A stretch of DNA of 64,000 bases from Pseudomonas sp. (lineage in GTDB: Bacteria; Pseudomonadota; Gammaproteobacteria; Pseudomonadales; Pseudomonadaceae). Shown piece by piece: positions 7,812 through 16,748 of this stretch. The notes below the pieces were generated by a model, which saw nothing but the letters and a program-made list of their open reading frames with translations, had not been told where the DNA came from and ran no database searches. The first letter of the stretch is position 1; each line of letters begins with the position of its first letter. The translations under genes were made by a program, and so were the position numbers. The stretch lies in the NCBI RefSeq assembly GCF_030698175.1, contig NZ_JAUYNT010000025.1:62001-126000 (forward strand), given 5' to 3'.

Positions 7812-8693
7812 ATGAATGATTGGGTCGAGACGTCTGGTTGGCCGTTGCCGGCTAACGGTCTGCGCTTTATTACCCCGCCGCGGCTGCGCCGGGTGCTGGC
7901 CAGTCATCCGCTGACCAAGGGCTGCTACCCGCTGGCCATGGGCTTTTATCCCGAGGCCCGCGGCCATCAGATGCAGCGCGCCACGCCGGACGATCACCTG
8001 CTGATTTATTGCCGCGCGGGCTGTGGCTGGGTGCAGCTGGGCGATGAGCGCTTGGCGGTGGGCGGCGGCGATCTGTTGCTGCTGCCCAAGCAGCTGGCCC
8101 ACAGTTACGGGGCGGACAGCCAGCGGCCGTGGACCTTGCACTGGGTGCATTTTGACGGCGAGCTGGTGACGGAGTTTTTGCGCCCGCTGGCCAAGACGCC
8201 GTTGCAGCATATCGGCCTGCAGCCGCGCTTGCTGGCGGACTTTGACGCTTTGCTGGCGGTGCATAAGCAAGGCTTGAGCCTGCCGCACTTCGTGCATGCC
8301 GCGCAGCAGTTGCAGGCGATTCTCACCTCGTTGGCGGTGTTGCCGGCGCGGGCCAAGCTCAAGTCCGGGCGGGTGCTGGATGTCGAGGCGGTGCAGGCGG
8401 TGATGCGCGCCCATTTGCACGGCAGCTTGAACCTCGATCAGCTGGCCGCGCAGTTCAAATTGTCACGTTTTCACTTTGCCAAGACCTACCGGGCGGTCAG
8501 TGGCCGGGCGCCGATTGAGGATTTTATCCAACTGAAAATGGCCCACGCCTGCCGGCTGCTCGACGAGGGCAGTCAGGGCATAGCCCAGGTGGCGCAGCAG
8601 TTGGGCTATGAGGACGTGTATTACTTCTCGCGGCTGTTTCGCCAAGTGGTCGGCATGGCGCCCAGTCATTACCGGGCGCTGCACCAGGGCTGA
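7812..8693 (+). CDS. mmsR: AraC/XylS-family activator of the valine operon (MmsR-like)
   Basis: The 293-residue protein has an N-terminal cupin-like sensor region (about 30-140) and two C-terminal helix-turn-helix motifs (about 195-290). The first contains LDQLAAQFKLSRFHFAKTY and the second GIAQVAQQLGYEDVYYFSR, followed by VGMAPSHYR. It is transcribed away from mmsA, as mmsR is in other pseudomonads, and probably activates the mmsA-led operon when a valine intermediate accumulates. The ATG at 7812 was chosen over an upstream in-frame start because the upstream extension covers the candidate operator and is not protein-like. Confidence 0.85.
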   Translation: MNDWVETSGWPLPANGLRFITPPRLRRVLASHPLTKGCYPLAMGFYPEARGHQMQRATPDDHLLIYCRAGCGWVQLGDERLAVGGGDLLLLPKQLAHSYGADSQRPWTLHWVHFDGELVTEFLRPLAKTPLQHIGLQPRLLADFDALLAVHKQGLSLPHFVHAAQQLQAILTSLAVLPARAKLKSGRVLDVEAVQAVMRAHLHGSLNLDQLAAQFKLSRFHFAKTYRAVSGRAPIEDFIQLKMAHACRLLDEGSQGIAQVAQQLGYEDVYYFSRLFRQVVGMAPSHYRALHQG

Positions 8694-8706
8694 TAGGGTG
8701 ATCTCT

Positions 8707-8767
8707 GTGGGAGGGGCTTTAGCCGCGATGCTTTGACTCAGGGGTCGCGGCTAAAGCCCCTCCTACA
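8707..8767. repeat. REP-pair element (GGAGGGGCTTTAGCCGCGA type)
   Basis: GGGAGGGGCTTTAGCCGCGA and TCGCGGCTAAAGCCCCTCC are nearly perfect inverses around a 15-base loop. This is the second REP family in the window, also seen at 43079 and 49926. It sits between two convergent genes. Confidence 0.85.
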
Positions 8768-8784
8768 ACGGTGTTGCGTGGGGT

Positions 8785-9198
8785 TTACACCCGGGCAATG
8801 GTCGCCAAGCCGGTGGCGATGATTTTCTCCTGACCATCGTTGACGGCAAATACATCGGCGCGGCATACCGCTTGGCGCTTGCCGGCTTTGATGACCTCGC
8901 TGCGGCAGATCAGCTTTTCGCCGATGGCGGGGGCCAGCAGGTTGATCTTGTATTCGCTGGTGACCACGTCGCCAACCAAGGATGCGGCAGCCCAGGCGCA
9001 ACCGCTGTCGATCATAAAGCCAACTACCGCGCCGTGGGTGTAGCCGTGGTGCTGGCAGAGTTCGGGGCGGCTGTGCAATTGCAGGCTGACCTTGCCGGGG
9101 GCGAAGTCGAGCAGTTCGGCGCCGAGTAATTTAGCGAAGGCCGAATGCTCTAAGGCCTGTTCCAAGCGTTCGCGGCTGATACCGGTGGGACTGTCCAT
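8785..9198 (-). CDS. PaaI-family hotdog-fold thioesterase
   Basis: The 137-residue protein is normal length for a single hotdog domain. HHGYTHGAVVGFMIDSG (about 50-66) matches the HGG/A-x-G active-site segment of PaaI/YigI-type acyl-CoA thioesterases. The start MDSPTGIS at 9198 is supported by AAAGGAG about 9 bases upstream; longer in-frame starts lack a ribosome-binding site. The substrate is unknown. Its position between valine genes and ung matches the hypothetical protein found there in P. aeruginosa, as far as I recall. Confidence 0.82.
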   Translation of the reverse strand: MDSPTGISRERLEQALEHSAFAKLLGAELLDFAPGKVSLQLHSRPELCQHHGYTHGAVVGFMIDSGCAWAAASLVGDVVTSEYKINLLAPAIGEKLICRSEVIKAGKRQAVCRADVFAVNDGQEKIIATGLATIARV

Positions 9199-9361
9199 GG
9201 GGGCTACTCCTTTGGGCTGGTACCGGCAGTCTCGACTGGCCCCTGGTGCGTGGCAATCTGCATCCAGCGCCATGATGGCGGTCTATCAGTCTTCACCTTG
9301 ACTTGCCCGGGGCGCTTGTCTAGCGTGCGGCCTTCTTTGGGTGTGGGCGGTGAGGTTGGCG

Positions 9362-10057
9362 ATGAGCGCTGAGGTGGATCGAATCAAACTGGAACCCGGC
9401 TGGAAGGAAGCATTGCGCGAGGAATTCGAGCAGCCCTATATGCGCGAGCTGGGTGAGTTTTTGCGCGGTGAGAAGGCTGCCGGTAAGGTGATATTCCCCC
9501 CTGGGCCGCTGATTTTTAATGCGCTGAACCTCACCCCGCTGGCGCAGGTAAAGGTGGTGATTCTTGGCCAAGATCCTTATCACGGTGCGGGCCAAGCCCA
9601 TGGCCTGTGCTTCTCGGTGCAGCCGGGGATGCCGACGCCGCCGTCCTTGCTGAATATTTATAAAGAGTTAAAGCGCGACCTGAATATCGATATAGCCCAG
9701 CATGGCTGCTTGCAGCATTGGGCCGAGCAGGGCGTGTTACTGCTCAATACCGCGCTGACGGTGGAGCAGGCGAATGCCGGCGCGCATGCCAAGGTGGGTT
9801 GGCAGCACTTCACGGATCGGGTGATTGAAGAGGTCAGTGCGCGCCGCGAGCACCTGGTGTTTTTGCTCTGGGGCGCTCATGCGCAGGGTAAGGAGAAGCT
9901 GATCGATGCCACCAAGCATCTGGTGTTGAAATCGGTGCATCCATCGCCGCTGTCGGCCTATCGCGGCTTTATCGGTAACGGCCATTTCAGCCGCACCAAT
10001 AAATTCCTCCAGCAAAACGGCCAGACGGCCATCGATTGGCGTTTGCCGGCGGTTTGA
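9362..10057 (+). CDS. ung: Uracil-DNA glycosylase
   Basis: The 231-residue protein carries the family-1 signatures: GQDPYHG with the catalytic aspartate, [20 protein letters not shown] and the leucine-loop segment HPSPLS. It removes uracil from DNA in base-excision repair. The start [14 protein letters not shown] follows GGTGAGG; an ATG 21 bases upstream is possible but less likely. The last 130 or so bases occur again, in decayed form, at 16749-16876, beyond the tct genes. Confidence 0.96.
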   Translation: MSAEVDRIKLEPGWKEALREEFEQPYMRELGEFLRGEKAAGKVIFPPGPLIFNALNLTPLAQVKVVILGQDPYHGAGQAHGLCFSVQPGMPTPPSLLNIYKELKRDLNIDIAQHGCLQHWAEQGVLLLNTALTVEQANAGAHAKVGWQHFTDRVIEEVSARREHLVFLLWGAHAQGKEKLIDATKHLVLKSVHPSPLSAYRGFIGNGHFSRTNKFLQQNGQTAIDWRLPAV

Positions 10058-10106
10058 AACGGCGCAGAAAATGAAGCAGCTTGCTCCCTCGCCACAGGGC
10101 GTTGGA

Positions 10107-11144
10107 TCAGGACTGCTCTGGCTGCCGGTTCCAATACCGGAACAACGGCTCCGCCAGAAACAGCACAAACAGCAGCCGTATCACCTGCATCGCTGTTACC
10201 AAGGGCACCGACAGTTGCAGGGTTTCGGCGGTCAGGCTCATTTCCGCAATACCGCCGGGCATCATGCCCAATGTCAGTGAGCGCAGATCCAGCTGGGTCA
10301 GGGCGCTCAGACCCAATGCCGCCAGGGCCGCGATCAAGATGGTCAGTAGCGTGCCAAACAGGCTGCGACCCATGAATGACGGTGCGTGGCGAAAAAACTG
10401 TCGATTGAAGTGGCAGCCCAGGCTGCTGCCAATCAGCCATTGACCGATCTGGCTGCCCCCATCCGGCAAACCGATGTGCAGGTCCCAGCTGGTGCTGGCG
10501 GCCGCACTCACCAGTAACGGGCCGAACAGCCAGGGATTGGGTTGCCGCAAACGCTGCCAGACCCAGGCGAGCAGGGCGCCCGCAGGGAACAGCAGCGTCA
10601 GCCAACGCCAATCGACGTTGGCCGCGTGCAGTACCGGCGCGCTTGTACCGAGCAGGTATTGGAAGGCGGCCGGCACGCTGAGCACCACCACCAACACCCG
10701 AAGACTTTGCCCCGCCGCGACGCGACTGAGCACGGCACCATTGCGGGCGCCAAGGTTGATCATTTCACTGGCACCGCCCGGCATGCTGGAGAAAAACGCG
10801 GTGGCGCGATCCTCCCCGGTACGCCGCAGTAGCCAGACGCCGACCACCGCCGAGAGGCTGGTGAGCAGCGCGCCGCAGAAGATCAGGCTGAAGTGGCTGA
10901 TGACCTGCTCGAGCACTTGCGGGCTGAAGTGCAGGCCTATGCCGATACCTATGATCCACTGGCCGCACTTGCGTCCGCCAGGGATTTGCGTCAACTGCCA
11001 AGGGCTCAGGCAGCGCACCAGAATGGTCGCCAGTAACGAGCCGACCATCCACGGCAGTGGCCAGCCGATCTGGCTGGCGAGGTAGCCGCCCAGCAGACCG
11101 ACCAGCGCTGTTCCCCACCAGGTTTTGCACGGCCGATCAGACAT
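10107..11144 (-). CDS. AbrB-family integral membrane protein
   Basis: This 345-residue protein has about ten hydrophobic segments. It shows the duplicated AbrB-family repeat: PWMVGSLLA and SSMPGGASEMINLG in the first half, NPWLFGPLLVSAAAS and GMMPGGIAEMSLTA in the second. These are often mislabelled ammonia monooxygenase and have no proven activity. Its start overlaps the end of tctA by 8 bp, so it belongs to the tct operon. From memory, a gene of this kind also follows ung in P. aeruginosa. A role in organic-acid transport is inference only. Confidence 0.83.
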   Translation of the reverse strand: MSDRPCKTWWGTALVGLLGGYLASQIGWPLPWMVGSLLATILVRCLSPWQLTQIPGGRKCGQWIIGIGIGLHFSPQVLEQVISHFSLIFCGALLTSLSAVVGVWLLRRTGEDRATAFFSSMPGGASEMINLGARNGAVLSRVAAGQSLRVLVVVLSVPAAFQYLLGTSAPVLHAANVDWRWLTLLFPAGALLAWVWQRLRQPNPWLFGPLLVSAAASTSWDLHIGLPDGGSQIGQWLIGSSLGCHFNRQFFRHAPSFMGRSLFGTLLTILIAALAALGLSALTQLDLRSLTLGMMPGGIAEMSLTAETLQLSVPLVTAMQVIRLLFVLFLAEPLFRYWNRQPEQS

Positions 11145-12651
11145 CGGCGATGGCGTACCGGGTAACGCTGCGTTTGCGCCAGATGCGCAGGATCGGCATC
11201 AGCAGCATGATGCCGGTCAGTACCCAGCAACCGAGGGTGATCGGGCTGGACCAGAGGATCTGCAGCGCACCGTCGGATATCGACAGCGCACGCCGCAGGT
11301 TTTGCTCCATCAAACCGCCGAGGATGAAACCCAGCAGAACCGGCGACAATGGGAAGTCCATCTTGCGCAGGATGTAACCGAAGATGCCGATGCCGATCAT
11401 CAGGAACAGATCGAAGGTGGTGGCATGCACGGCGTAAACGCCGATCCCGGTAATGATCGCGATCACCGGTACCAGTGCCCAGTTCGGTACCGCGAGGATC
11501 CGGGTGAAGATGCGGATCATCGGGATGTTGAGGATCACCAGCATGACGTTGGCGACGAACAACGAAGCGATCAGGCCCCAGACGATGTCCGGCTGCTGTT
11601 GGAACAACAGCGGACCCGGGGTGATGTTGTACAGCGACAGCGCGCCGATCATCACCGCCGTGGTGCCGGAACCCGGCACGCCAAGGGTCAGCATTGGCAC
11701 CAACGCACCGCAGGCCGCACCACCAATGGCAGTTTCCGGTGCGGCAAGACCACGTTTGTCGCCTTGGCCGAAGGTGCCGCTGGCACCCGCCAGGCGTTTC
11801 TCGGTCATGTACGCGACGGCGCTGGCCAGAGTCGCACCGGCACCCGGCAACACGCCCATGATGAACCCCAGCACGCCGCAACGAATGTTTACCCAGAACA
11901 CTGCGGCGGCTTCTTTGACGTTGAACATCATCCGCCCGGTGGCTTTGAAGGCTTCTTGGCCGTGATGGGTTTTTTCCAGCAGCAGAAGGATCTCGCTGAT
12001 GGAGAACAGACCCAATACCAGCACCACAAACTGAATGCCGTCAGTGAGGTGGATGTTGTCCCCGGTGAAGCGGTACACGCCGCTGTTGGCATCAATCCCG
12101 ACGCACGACAGAAACAGGCCGATCAATGCCGCAATAAAGGTTTTCAGCGGTCGATCACCGGCCATGCCACCCAGGCAGACAATCGCGAAGACCATCAGCA
12201 CGAAGTACTCTGCCGGTCCGAAAGCGATGGCCCATTTGGCCAGCAGCGGAGCGAACAAGACCATGCCGCAGGTGGCGATGAACGCGCCGATGAACGAGCT
12301 CCAGGCCGACAACGACAGCGCCACGCCCGCCATGCCCTGACGGGCCATCGGGTAGCCGTCGAGGGTGGTCATTACCGTGGACGCTTCGCCTGGAATGTTC
12401 AGCAGAATCGAGCTGATTCGCCCGCCGTATTCGCAGCCCAGATAAACCGCCGCCAACAGAATCAGTGCCGACTCCGGCGGCAGGCCGAGGGCGAAGGCAA
12501 TCGGGATCAACAGCGCCACGCCGTTGATCGGCCCCAGGCCTGGCAACAGGCCGACCACGGTGCCGATCAGGGTGCCGCACAATGCAGTGACCAGGTTGTA
12601 CGGTGTTAAGGCAACGCCAAAGCCCTGGCTAAGATAATTCAGGGTATCCAT
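11137..12651 (-). CDS. tctA: Tricarboxylate transporter large membrane subunit TctA
   Basis: The 504-residue protein has about twelve membrane segments. It shows the TctA repeats GLLPGLGPINGVALLIPIAF near residue 38 and GACGALVPMLTLGVPGSGTT-type sequence near 320. TctA is the large permease subunit of tripartite tricarboxylate (citrate-type) uptake systems, working with TctB in the membrane and TctC in the periplasm. One base separates it from the tctB stop, and GGAGAAT, inside the tctB 3' end, is its ribosome-binding site. Confidence 0.94.
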   Translation of the reverse strand: MDTLNYLSQGFGVALTPYNLVTALCGTLIGTVVGLLPGLGPINGVALLIPIAFALGLPPESALILLAAVYLGCEYGGRISSILLNIPGEASTVMTTLDGYPMARQGMAGVALSLSAWSSFIGAFIATCGMVLFAPLLAKWAIAFGPAEYFVLMVFAIVCLGGMAGDRPLKTFIAALIGLFLSCVGIDANSGVYRFTGDNIHLTDGIQFVVLVLGLFSISEILLLLEKTHHGQEAFKATGRMMFNVKEAAAVFWVNIRCGVLGFIMGVLPGAGATLASAVAYMTEKRLAGASGTFGQGDKRGLAAPETAIGGAACGALVPMLTLGVPGSGTTAVMIGALSLYNITPGPLLFQQQPDIVWGLIASLFVANVMLVILNIPMIRIFTRILAVPNWALVPVIAIITGIGVYAVHATTFDLFLMIGIGIFGYILRKMDFPLSPVLLGFILGGLMEQNLRRALSISDGALQILWSSPITLGCWVLTGIMLLMPILRIWRKRSVTRYAIADV

Positions 12652-12652
12652 A

Positions 12653-13111
12653 TCAATTCTCCAGAATGTCGAGCAGACCCAACGGCAGTGGCACGTCCAT
12701 TACCCGATCAAACAGCAGGTACAGACCGATACTCATCAAGCTGATAATCACCACGCTGGGTAACCAGCGTCCGCCGTACAGACGCGCCATCGGAATGCCG
12801 ACCAAGATGCTGGAAACAACAAATCCGAGCGGTTCGAAGGTGCCGGCGAATACCAGCAACAGCACCACGCAGATGCCGATTTTGGCCAGGGTTTCGCGGT
12901 CCAGTGGTGGCTCGTCGTCGCTGTGTTGAATGGCGGTAGGACGCCACACCATGTACAGCAGTGCCGCGTCCATCAAACCGAGCATCAACAACGGGAAGGC
13001 GCGTGGGCCGACCGGTTCGTAGGAAAACGCGGCCTGATAAGGCCAGGCCATCAGCGCCAGGCCAATGCAGACCAGTAGCAGGGCCGCTGCGAAAATACGT
13101 TGTAAGAGCAT
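12653..13111 (-). CDS. tctB: Tricarboxylate transporter small membrane subunit TctB
   Basis: The 152-residue protein has four predicted membrane segments (about 5-25, 35-55, 80-105, 120-140), the expected size and topology of TctB. It contains GPRAFPLLMLGLMDAALLY, typical of the family. The ATG at 13111 was chosen over a TTG 12 bases upstream because TTGGAG lies 7 bases before it. It is the second gene after tctC in the operon. Confidence 0.9.
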   Translation of the reverse strand: MLLQRIFAAALLLVCIGLALMAWPYQAAFSYEPVGPRAFPLLMLGLMDAALLYMVWRPTAIQHSDDEPPLDRETLAKIGICVVLLLVFAGTFEPLGFVVSSILVGIPMARLYGGRWLPSVVIISLMSIGLYLLFDRVMDVPLPLGLLDILEN

Positions 13112-13171
13112 GGCAAACTCCAAGGCCGCGCCGCTGCTGAACAGCCGCGCAACCGCGCTAGATAGAGGCGA

Positions 13172-14149
13172 TTACTGAATCAGGCCGAACTCTTTGGCCA
13201 GTATCTTGTAGTCCGCTACCTGCTGTTTCACGTAGCTGTCCAGCTCCGGCCCGGTCATGGCGAACGGGAACAGTTCACGCTGATCGCGCAGCTTGACGAA
13301 GTCTTCCGAGGCCAGCAGTTTGTCGAAGGCGGTTTTCCACCAGGCGTAGTCTTCGTCGCTAACCTTTGGCCCGAGGTAGAAACCACGTACCACCGGCCAG
13401 ACGATGTCATAGCCCTGTTCCTTGGCGGTCGGAATGTCTTTCATTTCCGGCTCGTCCAGGCGCTTCTCGGCAAACACCGCCAGCAGGCGCATGTCACCGC
13501 TCTGGATATGTGGCATGGAGTCGGAGATGTCGGTACTGCCGACCTGGATGTGACCGCCGAGCAGGGCCGTGGCGATTTCACCGCCGCCTTCGAGGGCGAC
13601 ATAGCGCAGGTCGCGCGGGTTGATCCCGGCGGCCTTGGCGATCAGTGCGGTCTGCATCCAGTCCTGGCTGCCGACAGTGCCACCGGAGCCGATCACCACT
13701 TTGCTCGGATCCTTCTTCAGCGCCTGGACCAGGTCGTCGAGGTTCTTGTAGGGCGAATCACTTTTTACTGCGATGGCGCCATAGCTGGTGCCGACCGCTG
13801 CCAGCCAACGCACGGCGTTTTCATCGAAGCGGCCGAACTTGCCTTGGGCCAGATTCAGCAACGAGCCGCTGGACCAGGCGACCAGTGTGCCGGCGTCGGC
13901 CGGTCGCTGAGCGACCACCGCGTTGTAAGCCACCGCGCCGACACCGCCGGGCATGTAGGTCACCCGCATCGGTTTGCTCAGCAGTTTTTCGTTGACCAGC
14001 GCGCTTTGCGCCAGTTTGCAGGTTAGGTCGAAACCACCGCCCGGCGAGGCGGGGGCAATACATTCCGGGCGTTTCGGCTCAGCGAGCAATTGGCCGGTAA
14101 AGAGCATGCAGCTGGCGGCCAGGGCGAATTTTCGCAGTGATAATTTCAT
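13172..14149 (-). CDS. tctC: Periplasmic tricarboxylate-binding protein TctC (Bug family)
   Basis: The 325-residue protein starts with a signal peptide (MKLSLRKFALAASCMLFTG, probable cleavage after QLLA) and has PASPGGGFDLTCK near residue 38, the Bug/TctC ligand-binding entry motif. It captures citrate or related acids for TctAB. GGAGACGACA precedes the ATG. It is the first intact gene of the operon. In P. aeruginosa the porin gene opdH lies directly upstream, but here only a short possible remnant remains. Confidence 0.93.
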   Translation of the reverse strand: MKLSLRKFALAASCMLFTGQLLAEPKRPECIAPASPGGGFDLTCKLAQSALVNEKLLSKPMRVTYMPGGVGAVAYNAVVAQRPADAGTLVAWSSGSLLNLAQGKFGRFDENAVRWLAAVGTSYGAIAVKSDSPYKNLDDLVQALKKDPSKVVIGSGGTVGSQDWMQTALIAKAAGINPRDLRYVALEGGGEIATALLGGHIQVGSTDISDSMPHIQSGDMRLLAVFAEKRLDEPEMKDIPTAKEQGYDIVWPVVRGFYLGPKVSDEDYAWWKTAFDKLLASEDFVKLRDQRELFPFAMTGPELDSYVKQQVADYKILAKEFGLIQ

Positions 14150-14227
14150 TGTCGTCTCCACAGTTTTTTGTTTTGTGTGCAGGAACTGCCGCAGGCGGTG
14201 ATCTTTCGCCCTTGGCGGTCGAATCAA

Positions 14228-14428
14228 TTACCCAAGGGCAAGGCTGTAACTTTCCAACAGACGCACTTCATCGCCGGTCAGGCCAAGCGTGGAGTATTGG
14301 TCAGCGGCACGTCCGTCATCGTGACTCGGTAATAGGCCGTTGCCAGTACGATCCGGGCTGGAGTTGAGTTTGCCCCCGATGCGGGGAAAACCAACCGGCG
14401 GGCAAGGCTGAGGGGGCATGGGCAGCAT
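14228..14428 (-). pseudogene. Possible remnant of an OpdH-type porin gene
   Basis: A 66-codon frame lies where opdH is found in P. aeruginosa (upstream of tctC, same strand). Its 3' end reads GDEVRLLESYSLALG, loosely like the closing strand of OprD-family porins. An A-rich Crc-type motif lies just 5' of its ATG, as expected for a carbon-source porin. No signal peptide or barrel is present, so most of the gene would have been deleted. The resemblance is weak; chance open frame is the alternative. Confidence 0.3.
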
Positions 14429-14442
14429 GCTGAAGTACTCGG

Positions 14443-14456
14443 TTATTGTTGTTATT
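14443..14456 (-). promoter_or_regulatory. Candidate Hfq/Crc catabolite-repression (CA) motif
   Basis: On the minus strand this reads AATAACAACAATAA, matching AAnAAnAA repeats that Hfq and Crc bind in Pseudomonas messages. It is 15 bases before the ATG of the possible porin remnant and would be in the 5' leader of the tctCBA message. Confidence 0.45.
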
Positions 14457-14459
14457 GGC

Positions 14460-14504
14460 GAAAACGCTCCAGGCGTTTTTCGGTAATTACTTTTCAGTAA
14501 TCAC
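14460..14504. promoter_or_regulatory. Inverted repeats between the tctC and tctD units
   Basis: AAAACGC/GCGTTTT (14461-14467, 14473-14479) forms a 7-bp stem with a 5-base loop, followed by T. Next are GTAATTAC (14483-14490) and GTAATCAC (14497-14504), 14 bp apart. They lie in the divergent control region and could be TctD sites or a small terminator; neither is proven. The rest of 14150-14660 shows nothing else recognisable. Confidence 0.35.
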
Positions 14505-14660
14505 GGCAGTCGAAACTGTCCGTGGCTGGACTCTAACGGGCCAACCTTTCGCCAACCTTTCAGCAGGCTTTCACTGTTTTCAGACTTCACAGCGGCGGAT
14601 GCGGCTGTAAACTCCGGGCCAAAGAATGGCGTTGAGCGTTCCTGAGTGAGGTAGTGATCC

Positions 14661-15332
14661 ATGCGTGTTCTGCTTGTCGAAGACCATCTGCAGCTAGCCG
14701 CAAGTATTGCCCAGGCGCTGAAAAGCATTGGTCTGACCGTCGATGTGCTGCACGATGGCGTGGCCGCCGACCTGGCTCTGAGCAGTGAGGAGTACGCGGT
14801 GGCGATCCTTGATGTGGGCCTGCCGCGGATGGACGGTTTTGAGCTGCTGGCGCGATTGCGCGCGCGCGGCAAAAGCCTGCCGGTGTTGATGTTGACTGCC
14901 CGCAGCGACGTCAAGGATCGGGTTCATGGGCTCAACCTCGGTGCCGACGATTACCTGGCCAAACCCTTTGAACTCACCGAGCTTGAAGCGCGGATCAAGG
15001 CATTGCTGCGCCGCAGCGTGCTGGGTGGCGAGCGCCAGCAGCGTTGCGGTGTCTTGGTCTATGACCTGGACACGCGGCGCTTTACCTTGGGCGATGATCT
15101 GTTGGCCCTGACCTCCCGCGAGCAGGCGGTTCTCGAAGCGCTGATTGCCCGGCCCGGCCGGGTGATGAGCAAGGAACAGCTGGCTGCGCAGGTGTTTGGG
15201 CTGGACGAAGAGGCCAGTCCCGACGCTATCGAAATCTACGTCCATCGCTTGCGCAAGAAACTCGATGGTCAGCCGGTGGCCATCGTGACCTTCCGCGGGC
15301 TTGGCTACCTGCTGGAAACCCGCGATGCATAA
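14661..15332 (+). CDS. tctD: OmpR-family response regulator TctD
   Basis: The 223-residue protein has a receiver domain (1-115) with phosphoacceptor D51 in AILDVGLP, conserved T in MLTARS and K in LAKPF. A winged-helix DNA-binding domain follows (about 128-220, LTSREQAVLEAL to FRGLGYLLE). With the overlapping sensor kinase it should switch on the divergent tctCBA operon in response to external tricarboxylates. The kinase start overlaps its 3' end by 8 bp. Confidence 0.93.
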   Translation: MRVLLVEDHLQLAASIAQALKSIGLTVDVLHDGVAADLALSSEEYAVAILDVGLPRMDGFELLARLRARGKSLPVLMLTARSDVKDRVHGLNLGADDYLAKPFELTELEARIKALLRRSVLGGERQQRCGVLVYDLDTRRFTLGDDLLALTSREQAVLEALIARPGRVMSKEQLAAQVFGLDEEASPDAIEIYVHRLRKKLDGQPVAIVTFRGLGYLLETRDA

Positions 15333-16710
15333 GCCCAGCAGCCTGCGTTGGCGGTTGCTGTGGAACCTTGCGCTGTTGCTGGTGGTGTTGATGCTCGCCA
15401 GCGGTTTGAGCGCTTATTGGAACGGTCGAGAAGCCGCCGACACGGCTTATGATCGGACCTTGCTGGCCTCGGCACGCACCATTGCCGCCGGCCTCTCCCA
15501 GCGCGACGGCGGGCTCAGTGCCGACGTGCCCTATGTCGCCCTCGACACCTTCGCCTATGACAGCTCCGGGCGGATTTATTATCAGGTCAACGACATTCAT
15601 CAGAAGCTGATTTCCGGTTACGAAAACCTGCCAGGGCCACCGTCAGGTACGCCGCGCACCGATGATTATCCGGCGCTGGCGCGTTTCTACAATGCCCAAT
15701 ACCAAGGGCAAAACGTCCGGGTGGTGAGCCTGCTCAAGCCTGTCAGTGAGCCCAATATGAACGGCATGGCGGAAATCCGCGTGGCGGAAACCGACGAGGC
15801 GCGAGTCCGCATGGCTCGTAGTCTGATGACCGATACCTTATTGCGGATGGGTATGCTGGCGATCGGCGCGTTGCTGCTGGTGTGGTTTGCGGTCAGCGCA
15901 GCCTTACGCCCGCTGGAGCGTTTGCGCAGCGCAGTGGAAGAGCGTCAGCCGGATGATTTACGTGCCTTGCCGCTGGTGGAAGTGCAGCTTGAGTTGTGGC
16001 CGTTGGTGCGCGCACTCAATCACTTTACCGAGCGCTTGCGCGGGCAGTCCGAGCGTCAAGCGCAGTTCATTGCCGATGCGGCCCATGAGCTGCGTACGCC
16101 GCTGGCCGCGTTAAAGGCGCGGCTTGAGTTGGGCCTGCGTGCTACGGAGCCTGAAACCTGGCACGCCACACTGGAAAGCGCCGCTCAGGGCACGGATCGT
16201 CTGACGCACCTTGCCAATCAACTGCTCTCGCTGGCCCGTATCGAAAACGGTGCCCGGGCGATTGCCGAGGGTGCTGCGCAGTTGCTTGACCTCAGCCAGC
16301 TGGCCCGCGAGTTAGGCATGGCCATGGCGCCGCTGGCTCACGCCCGGGGCGTTGCTTTGGCCTTGGAGGCGGATGAGCCCGTGTGGTTGCGGGGCGAGCC
16401 GACGCTACTCAATGAGTTGTTGAGTAATCTGGTGGATAACGCGCTGGCCCATACACCGCCGGGCGGCAATGTGATCTTGCGCGTCACAGTGCCCGCAGTA
16501 CTGGAAGTAGAAGATGACGGGCCGGGGATTGCACAGGCGGAGCGTGATCGGGTCTTTGAGCGTTTTTACCGGAGTAACCAGCAGGGCGTCGGTTCAGGAT
16601 TGGGCCTAGCGATTGTCGGTGAAATCTGCCGCGCCCATTTGGCGCAGATCAGCCTGCACGATGGTGCGCAGGCGGGGTTGAAGGTTCGGGTAAGTTTTAT
16701 CGCCGGGTAG
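15325..16710 (+). CDS. tctE: Sensor histidine kinase TctE
   Basis: The 461-residue kinase has two membrane segments (about 10-30 and 168-190) enclosing a periplasmic sensor domain. The histidine of FIADAAHELRTPLAALK is the phosphorylation site, and the ATPase domain carries LLSNLVDNALAHTPPGG, VEDDGPGIA and GSGLGLAIV. The ATG at 15325 overlaps the tctD stop by 8 bp, favouring coupled translation. It senses tricarboxylates and phosphorylates TctD. Its stop is followed after about 40 bp by a decayed ung 3' end. Confidence 0.92.
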   Translation: MHKPSSLRWRLLWNLALLLVVLMLASGLSAYWNGREAADTAYDRTLLASARTIAAGLSQRDGGLSADVPYVALDTFAYDSSGRIYYQVNDIHQKLISGYENLPGPPSGTPRTDDYPALARFYNAQYQGQNVRVVSLLKPVSEPNMNGMAEIRVAETDEARVRMARSLMTDTLLRMGMLAIGALLLVWFAVSAALRPLERLRSAVEERQPDDLRALPLVEVQLELWPLVRALNHFTERLRGQSERQAQFIADAAHELRTPLAALKARLELGLRATEPETWHATLESAAQGTDRLTHLANQLLSLARIENGARAIAEGAAQLLDLSQLARELGMAMAPLAHARGVALALEADEPVWLRGEPTLLNELLSNLVDNALAHTPPGGNVILRVTVPAVLEVEDDGPGIAQAERDRVFERFYRSNQQGVGSGLGLAIVGEICRAHLAQISLHDGAQAGLKVRVSFIAG

Positions 16711-16748
16711 ATAGGCGCTGCTCGCTGCCAGCAAATATCTGACTCTAA

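Noticed and set aside
9341..9361. Earlier ATG for ung (MWAVRLA extension)
   Set aside because: No ribosome-binding site, and the family begins near [14 protein letters not shown]; the later ATG has GGTGAGG upstream.
14460..14479. AAAACGC/GCGTTTT hairpin as a definite terminator
   Set aside because: It lies in a divergent promoter region where no transcript clearly ends; kept only as an unassigned inverted repeat.
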